From Beroe ovata (taxonomy: Eukaryota > Ctenophora > Nuda > Beroida > Beroidae), in NCBI GenBank assembly GCA_946803715.1, contig CAMPET010000390.1:22490-48650 (forward strand): a DNA stretch of 26,161 nucleotides, in the 5' to 3' direction. Shown here piece after piece: positions 1 to 9,364 of this stretch. Both the position numbers and the translations under genes were made by a program. The notes below the pieces were generated by a model. That model did not search any database and was not told the origin of the DNA. It was given only the letters and a program-made list of their open reading frames with translations. Position 1 is the stretch's first letter, and each line of letters opens with the position of its first letter.

Positions 1-50
1 GAGGGAGTGTGTGTGGGGAGAGGGAGTGTGTGAGGGGAGAGGGAGTGTGG
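1..50. repeat. Purine-rich minisatellite at window edge
   Basis: Units of about 20 to 23 bases built from GAGGGAGTGTG and GGGGAGAG follow one another. The array probably continues beyond the left edge. By position it lies just 3' of the last visible CCP110 exon, in an intron or the 3' region of that gene. Confidence 0.7.
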
Positions 51-164
51 TCAGGTGACGTGATTATCAAATACAATAACACATGCAACACAAAACAAGG
101 AAAGAGGTAATTTACTGATTTTTGTACACGTCCAGTACCCACTAAAACGCTCATCCCTGCTCAC

Positions 165-3100
165 CTCTTTCTGTTGCAGTTCGTGACGCGCGGCGCGCGT
201 GTTCCTTATATGTGTCATCCTCTCCTCAACACTGCTCCCAAAAAATATCTCGCCGATCTTCTCCCGAGATTGAGCCAGCGTTTCCTTCAACCTGTTCACA
301 TTTTCACTTTACTTCTGTTATTATAGACTACTACTAGAAAACCCGCCAAGTGGACACTGAGCATTTAAGGATAGCTCCCAAACGGTTTGACCGATTGACT
401 TGAAACTTTTACCACAGCTCAAGGACCATAAATAACTCAGACAGCCAAAGTTTCATGCCAATCCGATAATCCCCTCCAAAATTATGGGTCCACATAACCC
501 CTTATCCACAAAATCAGACTGATTTAAGTGAGCATTTGAGGATAGCTCCCTAACTGTTTGGCCGATTGACTTGAAACTTATACCACAGCTCAAGGACCAT
601 CAGAAACTCGGACAGCCCAAATTTCATGAACGTAATAGCTTAAATCCAGATTCCAGATCAAGAGTGATCACAGCAACAGGTCACTCACTGTTTGCGGTCG
701 ATGATTCAGTGCAAGAGAATCATATCATGCAAGATCTGACTATCATTGCGCGCGCATCAAACTGCACGTGCAAATCTTGCTCTCCTATCAACAGGCAGAG
801 AGCAACGTAATCCAAACAGCACCATAAGAAATGAGCCTACAGGCTTCTATTTTTTGCACCTGCAACTCATACGCTTCCATAGCAACACGCACGCGGTGAA
901 CGCACAGAGTCCATAATAATGATAAAAGAGAGAATGCCAAATCATAATAGGGGTTCTGTTGTCATGGAAACTGTGTTGTCAGACACGTGTGTTGTCACTA
1001 AATGTGTGTTGTCCTGGAAACTGTGTTACCAGGGCAGTTGACACAGAATACCTGTTGTAAAAGGCAAGATCCTGCTCCGAAAGATCTGCCTCGGCCCCGT
1101 AACTCCGCAATATCTCGTTGGTGTCTCTTATTGTCTTGATGTGCTGCTGAACTTTGTAACTGTTGAATAGGGCTCTTGTGAGGAAGCCGCGGACAAGGGC
1201 ACTTATCTTACTAGCCCGGCCTCCGATCACCTGTAACATAAGGTGAGTGACAACTCGGCAACTTGCCAAAGTAAGTGTGTATGTGTATTGTGTGTGTGTG
1301 CACTGTGTGTGTTGTGAAGCGAGTGACAACTGGAGTCCGGACAAATATACGTATAATGTTGGTGAAAGGTGAAAGTTGTCTGATTTGAAAAGTATCTGCA
1401 CTCTCACCGTGCTATTTCTCGTAGAATAAGAATTGTTTCTTATTCTCTTCACAGAGGAGAAGTTAACCTGATCCACACTAATTGCTGTCACTGCAGTTTC
1501 CTGGGTCGTCACTGCAGTCTCCTGGGTCGTCACTGCAGTTTCCTGTGTCATCACTGCAGTTTCCTGGGTCGTCACTGCAGTTTCCTGGGTCGTCACTGCA
1601 GTTTTCTGGGTCGTCACTGCAGTTCCCTGTGTCGTCACTGCAGTATTCTCACCCACCACAGCAGTTTTCTGCTGCACTATCACTGCAGGTTGACCGCCAC
1701 CAGCGCGGGGGAAAGATGGGAGAGAGGCCGGACTGGATCCTCGTCTCTCAGCGATGCCTGTGGTGAGTGCTTATCTCACAATCCATGGTTAGAGAGGAGT
1801 ACCTCATTCCCTACAAAACAATCCCTATGGAAACAATCTCTCACCATTTTGAGTGAGCGGACTACACGAACTTCTCAGAGCGGTGGTTCTAACTGCACCA
1901 CCTGGTGTTGAAACCCCGCCACCTGGTGTTGAAACCCCGCCACCTGGTGTTGAAACCCCGCCACCTGGTGTTGAAACCCCAGCACCTTGGCGAGGAGAGC
2001 ACGGCGGAGTCCGGGGCGAGTATGCAATAGTGTTACGGCGGCAGCTCAGCGGGGATCCAATAGTGGCGGTGGTGGGACTATCGACCTCCACAAAGAATGA
2101 AATACTCCGTCTCGGAGTGGTCGTCGCACCGCTCTCGCCGCCCGATTGGCGCCGGTCTCTGCCGGGAGAACCCTGGGGGGAAGGGGGGAGCTGTATCAGC
2201 TGGAGAATGTAACAATCACAATGAGGGGAATTGGGGGGAGGGTTATAAAATACAGTTATCAAAATTTCGGAAGAATTTCGCAAAACAGTGACATTATTGC
2301 TTCAATAACATACAGTTAAAGAACAATTACCCCAGATAGGTTAAGAGAAAGCGGTCTAGTGACGTCATGCGATGTGGGGGGAGGAGGGGAGGTGAGGTCT
2401 AGTCTGCGTTTAGCAGTAGACTGCATCGTCATGTCCAGTTCCAGTGCAGCTTCCAGAGCCTCCAGATGGAGCAATACCTGCAGCAACAAGATCAGGGTAA
2501 TGGGGGGGGGGAGTGTGAGAACTTTCGCCAGGTTCAAGCGGGAGATCTTTGACGTAATGCAAACTCACGTCAACACCTATCACAAGTTATTATCACGATG
2601 AGAAATTACCTGTTTTGATGGGGGACTGGTGTCTTTCGAACTCCTGAGAAAAATTACAATCTCAACTATCATCTCAACCGCTGTTATCAAACCCTAATCC
2701 CAAACCTTAAATATTCACAAGAAAACACGTGAACTTACGTCAGCTGCAGACTCCTGGCACTATTCCCGCCTGACGGAGTCACTTCTCTTTCTGAAGGAGC
2801 AAGCGGGACCCTTGTCGGAGCTGTAGCACTGGTGATAAGAGGAACTCCATTCTGAGGTGCGATGGACAATGACATGTGAGTGATATAATAATAAGTCGAT
2901 ACTCGATAGCAGACAGTTTCCCATTATACCTCATGTGAAGAAGTGCCCTCGTTGTCAACAACAGGCTTGCTATCAACCACATGTTTGTTGACACCGGGAT
3001 CTTTGTAACTGTCACCAAGCTGTGTGTTGCTGTCACCAAGCTTCGTGTTGCTGTTAACATTGTGCTGGACAGTGTTGACACTTCTAGCGGAGATCTCACT

Positions 3101-4820
3101 ACGTACAGAATGACCATTATTAGTTCTGGCTGACAATGGTTTAAACGCCCTGCTGATCATTGGAGAACTGCTGTACTGACACGAGGGCACACTTCCTGAA
3201 ACGACCCATTTCAGCAGCCACAGGATTTGTAATTGGCGTACGCGGCAGAGACAATTTATTGAAATTGGTTTTCGTTCGCGCGAAAATATTGCGCGCGCGC
3301 GTTGGAGTTGTCAAATAAAATTCACCGCGTGTTACGTCTACGCTGGTGGAATTTGTGACCGATCTCCAATTTGGCAACCTAGTAACGGAATTCATTCCCA
3401 ATCACATATATTTTTGTAATGAACTCACGGTATGTAGCTGTAGCAGCAGCTGCATCACACTCCTCAACGGTCGCTTCACGAGCAGTGACATAGTCCTGCT
3501 CAGGAATTTCACCAGACAACATCCGCTTTCTCTCATGTTTCATCTTGATCTTTTCCAGGTTTAACTGCGGCACTGCCTGGATTGGCGCTTTCTGAAGTGG
3601 CGCTGGTTGACACTTTCTTTATGCAGATTTTACACGATAATAAAGGGTGTGCCAAAAAAGTGGACAAAAGTAAACGTTCATATCTCGACTTCTGTTCGGA
3701 ATTTCCGGATAAATTTTGGGGGTGTGATAGGTAACGGTGATAAATTTTTCCCACAATAATTTAGAGATCCTAACTCAGAAAATGCCTGAGTTACCAGTTC
3801 AGCACATTTCTAACGCAGTCTATAACTCCGGTCGTGTTCAGAGTTTCGAAATTTGCAGCGTCGATAGACATCACTGACACATACTTGCTCAAAAAAGTCA
3901 AAGTATCTGAGGAGGAATTGGCGAAAAAAATCAGAACTGCTTTTGTCAACTTCACTCACTGACATCGCACAATATGAGCATCAAAAATGAACACGGACTT
4001 CAACACAACAATCCTCAACTATTCGAGAACAAATCCTTTAAAATTCATCTCCAAAAACGTCAGAGATATGCAAGCTTTTGTAAAGCACACAGATGTGGAT
4101 GTTTACTTTAGCCCACTTATTTTTGACACACCCTGTATATAACGGGGATATCCGTGATATTTTGTTATGAAACATGATCCTGTGTTATCAGGAGAGTTAT
4201 TAGGAAATTCTCGATGCGGCTTATATTTCTCATCTGAAAGACGTGGCTCAGTGCCTCACAGAATGTGAGAAAAAGAACTAAGAAGTAAGAGAAAATACTT
4301 CTTTACCATTCATTTTGAAGTTTTCACGTAAATTTTTCTCACTCACAGTTTTGGCAGCCGTTTCCCATCGGGCCAATCTTTCGAGGGCAATGTCTATCTC
4401 CTTTCTGTATTCAACTTTCTCAACCTTGTTCAGCTGCAAAAATCAAGTTTCAGGGGTGTTGAACAAACAAGAACTGTCTTGTCAATTTGTTGTGCCAGAG
4501 CCACTACTCTTGCAGTGTGTGGATTTTACTGCAGTGAGTAGATTCTACTGTCATACTTGATCCACAGTTGATATTTCGATGGTATTTCGACAGTATTTCG
4601 ATATAGTCTCCTTATATTAGAGAGGATGATAAAAGAGTAAAAGTGATGATTGTCAATAACTTTACCCACACAATTTGAGTCTACTAACCCTGGGCAAAGG
4701 CAGAGGCTGTCCTTGACAACAAACAAACTGTGAGAGCCGAACATTGTCAATCACAGGGAGGGTTGAATGTGGCTGAAGCTGTTCCAAGACTGTATTGGGG
4801 CTCTTCAGGAGCTGATTAAC
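165..4820 (-). CDS. CCP110: CCP110 (CP110) centriolar coiled-coil protein, partial, 11 exons
   Basis: CP110 caps the distal ends of centrioles and restrains cilium formation. Exons in transcription order are 4820-4689, 4433-4347, 3564-3429, 3195-2930, 2851-2739, 2643-2610, 2477-2331, 2199-1845, 1757-1468, 1230-1052 and 291-165. All have AG/GT borders and their phases join without a break, giving about 622 codons. The family call rests on the last two exons. The first carries KISALVRGFLTRALF, matching the human KITAVAKGFLTRRLM segment. The second carries IGEIFFGSSVEERM, matching IHDIFFVMDAAERM in the conserved C-terminal block. KRRLDL in exon 2477-2331 also matches a human motif. The N-terminal exons (coiled-coil-like, charged) do not align by eye. 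Neither start nor stop is in view: the gene runs off the left edge, and its 5' exons were not found upstream of 4820. Exon 2643-2610 is only 34 bases. Family call is firm from the C-terminal block; the N-terminal exon set is inferred. Confidence 0.8.
359..632. repeat. Two-copy direct repeat, period about 171 bases
   Basis: A stretch containing GATTGACTTGAAACTT and CCACAGCTCAAGGACCAT occurs at about 359-460 and again, about 85-90% alike, at about 531-632. It lies in the intron between the last two visible CCP110 exons. It is either a short tandem array or a fragment of a dispersed element. No coding potential was recognised. Confidence 0.75.
1487..1645 (-). repeat. 21-base coding tandem repeat in CCP110 (TTQETAV)
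   Basis: Seven copies of a 21-base unit encode the heptapeptide TTQxTAV, where x is G, K or E, with one copy reading MTQETAV. A degenerate TAV element precedes them. The unit is exactly seven codons, so copy-number change keeps the frame. The repeat lies inside exon 1757-1468. Human CP110 has no such array that I recall. Confidence 0.85.
1898..1981 (-). repeat. 21-base coding tandem repeat in CCP110 (GVSTPGG)
   Basis: Four near-identical copies of a 21-base unit encode GVSTPGG. They sit in exon 2199-1845, a Ser/Pro/Arg/Gly-rich, presumably disordered segment with several S-P and T-P sites. This array differs in sequence from the TTQETAV array in the next exon but has the same seven-codon length. 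Confidence 0.85.
3643..4138. mobile_element. Non-autonomous mariner-like element (MITE) with inverted ends
   Basis: The left end reads AAGGGTGTGCCAAAAAAGTGG and the right end, reversed, reads AGGGTGTGTCAAAAATAAGTGG. Both flanks carry TA-rich sequence that could include a TA target duplication. Terminal GGGTGTGYCAAAAA is typical of Tc1/mariner ends. The roughly 450-base interior has no intact transposase; short open stretches are not recognisable. It lies in the CCP110 intron between exons 4433-4347 and 3564-3429. Confidence 0.6.
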
Positions 4821-5313
4821 CTGAAAAGCAATCAGTTTAGTTTATTTTAAAAGAATCTCCAATTCATTGAAGTGCATTGATGCATTGTAGCTATTGGGTA
4901 AATAATTGGATTTATTGCAAACCATTATATCTATATAGCCCTGTGTAGTTTTGTCTAGTCTGGTCATCATGACTATTGTGCTAGAAGGATAGATTTGATT
5001 AACTGGTATTATCATAATAATTGGTATTATCATTAGAGGTTTTTTCCTCTTTCTATGTATATCATAATCAGGGAGTTCAGCACTAAGTGGGATAGAATAG
5101 AATAGAATGAATTATGGTATTCACCTGTCACTATTATAGAGACGTTATCAAAATAATTAACCCAGTAAATCATAATCATGTATCTCAAATTTGATTGTAT
5201 AAAGTAGTGTTGTAAAGTTAAAAACCTTCATAACCCAGTAAAAAACATCACCTTAACCCAGTCACCAAAAGTACTACAAACTATAAAAATTGCCAATATA
5301 AGGTCAATAGATG

Positions 5314-5560
5314 TTAATACCTCTTTTCTTTGCAAGGATTCTGATTCAAATACTTGACTTTATTGTCTAAATAAGTTAGACCCTCAAACTTATTTAAAGC
5401 CAAGGAAGTCACATGCCAGTAATTATTGCCACCATAAGCATAAGCATTTATTTTATATTGCTCTAGAACACTTTTAAAGGAGTTGACATTGGATGCAGTT
5501 CTAACAGATATTGGCAAGGCCTTCCATTATGGTTTAATTCTTTCACATATGGAATCTTCA
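5314..5560 (-). pseudogene. Decayed non-LTR retrotransposon scrap (C-terminal end of RT)
   Basis: The minus strand reads WKALPISVRTASNVNSFKSV followed by LEQYKIN. This resembles the W-x-x-LP-x-x-I/V-R-x-x-x-x-x-x-SFK-x-x-L tail found after many LINE-type reverse transcriptase domains. An in-frame stop sits just before it and no RT catalytic motif is visible, so it is a fossil fragment at best. Confidence 0.35.
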
Positions 5561-5934
5561 TCAATAATATTTTGATGATGTAGATTTCCAGTAAGTAAGT
5601 TCCACCTGCTACATCATCAAAATAGCTTGTAGGATTTTACCCTACCGTCGTGCGCGCGATTTTCAATCCGCCCCGATTGTCATTCACCATTGTGAATTAA
5701 ATCCCCATGTATAATCTGCACACTGCTAGAGTTGTTAGCTTCAGCGCGCGCATGAAAACGTAATTCTCGACTGCAGGTCCTTATGCTAGTATGCTACATC
5801 AGTAATCAACCAAACGCGCGGTCCTCCCATGTACATGTTTTCGTTGCAATTGATTGCGCGCAATATGCGCGGCTCCAAGCCGCAGAAATCGCGATCGCGA
5901 TCGTTGGATCATATTTGGATATTTGTGCTTTGAA

Positions 5935-6099
5935 TTATCATATGCACACGTTGCACGCGCACGCCCCTGGCCCCTGTTCTACTTAGTGCAGAACTGAAAG
6001 CTGACATGAATTAAAGTCGTAAAAACGTAAACTACGGCGAGACGCGACGCGCAGCGCGCGCGCAGTATTTGGGACACGCAGCGCGAGCGCGGGAACAGA
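5935..6099. repeat. CpG-rich dispersed repeat, copy 1
   Basis: This segment shares ordered blocks with 23163-23273 in the same orientation: TATCAT near the start, ACACGTTGC, CCCTGTTCTACT, AACTGAAAG, GACGCGCAGCGCGCG, CACGCAGCGCG and GGGAACAG. Small gaps separate the blocks. It has no coding potential and looks like a SINE- or MITE-like family member or a fragment of one. Confidence 0.7.
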
Positions 6100-6707
6100 T
6101 TATTATTTTTGAGCGCGCGCAAAGAGGTCGAATGAAATTATTTGACAATAGAAACTCAAATGATATATTGTTGTTTTCGCGCTGCGTGATCCAAATACCC
6201 CGCGCGCGCGCGTCTCCTTTTTTTCGAATTTTCAGTTCACTGAGTAGAACGTGTACACATATACTGTAAATAAGATTGGGGGAGTTGCCTGTCGATAATT
6301 GACCCTGGTATAATCGCGCGCGCCACTTTCGATCAACAGCAGGTCCATAATGAAGCCAGGCATTCGCGCGTGGGAAACATGGAGATTGACATTACCGAGG
6401 ATGAATATGAAAAATTACTGTTATATTTCATTTAAAACAGGTTAAACTTGAATATAGTATATGCTGTCATAAAATTTTATCAAGACTTAAAAATTCCTGT
6501 AGGAAACCATTCGTTTCTCTGTGATAACGTGGTTGTCATGTGTTTCATTTTTATGTGTTTCCTTTATATGTGAGTCAAATGGCCAAATGCTTGTCTGATG
6601 CAAGAGTCATAGTCCTTCTCCCCCCCTCTCAGATTACAGATTAGGAGAAGGGGCATGAGTTTTGTTTCAATTTGCTCAGGAGAGTCTTGTTGACTACTAG
6701 TTTTTTA

Positions 6708-8287
6708 TTAATATACACTCCACTCAGCATCAATACTTGAAATGCTCTTAGCAGGAGTTTTTTGGTCATGTATTTTATAGTATTTAGAGGAAGCCATCTT
6801 TCTCACGACTTTTCTGATGATTAATGGCAGTTTCTCAGTTGACCTTGTTGTTGTAGGTGGTATGTACATAGGGAGAAGAATGGAGCTCTCCTTTACAACA
6901 GCAACATCTGGTGCAGCAATGATTCCTGAAAAAACAATTGATTGCACCTGTGACTGTGATAACATTGGTACTTTTTTGTGAACACCTTTTCGATTGCATT
7001 TCAATTAGATGACAAATAAGGTCATATGCTAACAACTTACTAATACCTTCCTGAAAGATCACTTTGTGAACAGCCAAGGTGAATGAATGAAAGCATTTAG
7101 TGGCTTTGATATTCATAAAGAGGAGATTTGAATTGTGTATACTTACTGTCACTTGTGAATTCAAGTTCTTCACAATCAAGTGTCCAATGTAGTGCTTTAT
7201 CTTCACATTTCCTGTTCTCACCGAAGCATTTATCTGAGGCTGTGAAATATCTTGTGCGCTTAGCAGTTTTGACATAATCCAAATCTGCTGTTGAATTTCT
7301 CTGGAATTCATGGATCAATTGCATCCTTTGGTCACTGTCACATAAATAGTACCTGGCAGTAATGTTACATTGTTCAGTTCATTCAGAAGTGGCTCATTTG
7401 AATGAGATGTGAATGAATGATTTAGAAAAATTTCTCACTTGAATCTTGGTGAGAACTTCTGATGCCTCTCAGGCTCTTCCACTTCAAATGGTACAATATT
7501 TCCATGAATAAGCATTTTTTGACATATGCCTCTTATTTTCCGAGCAGTTTCTTTGGTTGGCAGAAGGGGTAATGTGGTATCATTTGACCAGTTCATGATG
7601 TTTTGTTCTAAGAGAAAGAAAATATCACTCCCTGTCAAGCATGCATTTGGAGTCTGGCCCATGATATTCCTTGCATACTGTCGACTTTCACAAATCTCAT
7701 ACTTGAGGGATTCTCTGATAGATAGAGAGTCATCAGGGTACCTGAAACATGTATTCCGTTGGTGGCGCTATCAAACTTGTCACTGCATTGCTATTTGGTA
7801 CTGTCTCTCTATGCCAACCTGTAGTAAACAGTAGAATTCGACATCTCCCTAACGAATCCCGACACAGGTACAATATAGTTGTGTTTGAAGAGCAAGTTGG
7901 CAATGGTTTCTATACATGACTCAGGCAGGAAGCAGAGTGAAGCACTAAGCATCTCAATAAAGTGACAGCCATAGAAACACTTCTTTTCTCTTCTCCTGAC
8001 AAAGAATGGATTTTATAAAAACGTCCTGTTAAAGTTGGAAAAGCTCTACTGACATAGGCAGCTGGCTGAATATGAAGTTTTCAATGAATTCAGTATCAGA
8101 TTAGGATTCAGATAAGGGCATACCTCAAGAAAAGAGATCGATTCTTGAGCACTTCTGATGCCAAGCTTGTCTTCGATAATTCAGTGCGCAGATTTTGCTC
8201 CAATATCCGTCTTCTCTTGATATAGCTTTTGTTGATTAAACCTTCAGCCATGCCTCTCTCAGATGACATTTGTGCTCGTTCAATCAT
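6708..8287 (-). CDS. DEP-domain-like protein, 296 aa, four exons
   Basis: Exons are 8287-8124, 7741-7439, 7352-7147 and 6925-6708. Splice sites are GT-AG and phases fit, giving 296 codons plus stop from an ATG that opens MIERAQMSSERG. Residues 1-50 are highly charged and helical-looking. Residues about 60-160 resemble a DEP domain: NACLTGSDIFFLLEQN matches the 'ncFtGsElVdwLl' core, and GICQKMLIHGNIVPF followed by KFSPRFKYYL matches the 'lGq.LldhGvi...f.d...YYrF' end. DEP domains commonly bind membranes or GPCR partners. The remaining 136 residues are basic and unrecognised, ending AEWSVY. I cannot assign an orthologue. An alternative is an unrelated winged-helix fold. It is transcribed in the same direction as CCP110 and the cystine-knot gene. 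Confidence 0.6.
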
Positions 8288-8619
8288 GTCACGAATGCGA
8301 ATTTTAAATGCGAAACGGAACCGAATTCAGCAGAGTAGAATTAAACTGGATCGAATAAAAGCGTGGTCAAGTAAGCGAAATCAAAACCTATAGGCGATTT
8401 ACTTTTGTGTAGGTCTGAAACTTAATATGGGCAGGTGACTTCGTTATCAGGGTGTCCGTGAAACCAGCTTTTTTCATGGAAATTGAACTTCGATTGCGTC
8501 ATTTCGATACTAGACATCTGATTTTTTATTTCATTCGCTCCAGCTTAAGGTTATTTCAGTCTTGATTATTCCAAGCTATAAATAGAAACACAATTTCGTT
8601 GCCATCAGATGAAATTCGT
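8288..8619. other. Upstream region of DEP-like gene
   Basis: No gene or repeat stands out. It should hold the promoter and 5' UTR of the minus-strand DEP-like gene and the 3' UTR of the cystine-knot ligand gene. Confidence 0.4.
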
Positions 8620-9364
8620 ATTTTACAAAATATCATCTTGAAATTTGAATTTTATCTTTTGGATGTAAACTGTGTCTCATTTCGAATATACGGTTCAGAG
8701 AGGGTATCAAGCTCTCATCGTCTCCATACAACAGCCCAATTATCCGCAAACTGTTAATTGGAGCACTCACATCCCACTCCCACTTGGATCGGTTCCTTCT
8801 TCCAGAGATCGTAATACGATACCAGGCCTCCCTCCTGCGTCACACCCATTACTCTGCGATCTTCCTTCTTCAGCACGTGCTTCACAATAGTCGTCTTGCG
8901 GAGTGTTGATGTGTTAGAGTGCTTGCGGAGTGTTGATGTGTTAGAGTGCTTGCGGAGTTTTCAGTGTTAGAGTGCTTGCGGAGTGTTGATGNATTTTACA
9001 AAATATCATCTTGAAATTTGAATTTTATCTTTTGGATGTAAACTGTGTCTCATTTCGAATATACGGTTCAGAGAGGGTATCAAGCTCTCATCGTCTCCAT
9101 ACAACAGCCCAATTATCCGCAAACTGTTAATTGGAGCACTCACATCCCACTCCCACTTGGATCGGTTCCTTCTTCCAGAGATCGTAATACGATACCAGGC
9201 CTCCCTCCCGCGTCACACCCATCACTCTGCGATCTTCCTTCTTCAGCACGTGCTTCACAATAGTCGGCTTGCGGAGTGTTGATGTGTTAGAGTGCTTGCG
9301 GAGTGTTGATGTGTTAGAGTGCTTGCGGAGTGTTCAGTGTTAGAGTGCTTGCGTAGTGTTCAGT
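8620..9364. repeat. About 372-base direct duplication around a single N (8992)
   Basis: Sequence 8620-8991 recurs at 8993-9364, offset 373, with only a few substitutions. Each copy holds the terminal coding exon of the ligand gene plus units based on GTGTTAGAGTGCTTGCGGAG. The copies abut at the N, which marks an assembly join, so the duplication may be two alleles or overlapping contig ends left unmerged. Confidence 0.9.
8754..8894 (-). CDS. Second copy of the ligand gene's terminal exon
   Basis: This 141-base exon matches 9267-9127 except for two amino-acid changes and one silent change: the first residue is Thr rather than Pro, Gln replaces Arg in the VTxEGG segment, and GTA replaces GTG. 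It keeps the AG acceptor, the frame, the final CECSN and the TAA stop. It is either an allelic copy produced at the assembly join or a genuine alternative last exon. Confidence 0.6.
   Translation of the reverse strand, partial: TTIVKHVLKKEDRRVMGVTQEGGLVSYYDLWKKEPIQVGVGCECSN

Larger units (their letters stand above)
4821..6707. other. Gene-poor interval upstream of CCP110
   Basis: No gene could be built here. The left half is AT-rich and may hide the 5' exons or promoter of CCP110. It contains a decayed retroelement scrap (about 5314-5560). From about 5640 the sequence turns CpG-rich with many GCGCGC runs and includes one copy of a dispersed repeat (5935-6099). The DEP-like gene ends at 6708, transcribed toward this interval. 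Confidence 0.6.

Noticed and set aside
979-1051. Open frame running past the CCP110 exon end into TTQ-type or VSTALVTQF residues
   Set aside because: The conserved match stops at 1052, a GT donor lies there, and the next conserved exon starts at 291 in matching phase.
1853-2212. Plus-strand frame with PPPGVET repeats
   Set aside because: It is the reverse reading of the GVSTPGG coding repeat, which sits in a phased minus-strand exon.
5783-6269. Open frames through GCGCGC-rich sequence
   Set aside because: Composition-driven, overlapping a dispersed repeat, with no family resemblance.
6379-6435. Short plus-strand frame starting MEIDITEDEYEKLL
   Set aside because: Only 18 codons, no donor, partner exon or recognised homologue; probably chance.
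8672-9263. Two near-identical 72-residue plus-strand frames
   Set aside because: They are the antisense of the duplicated terminal exon of the minus-strand ligand gene.
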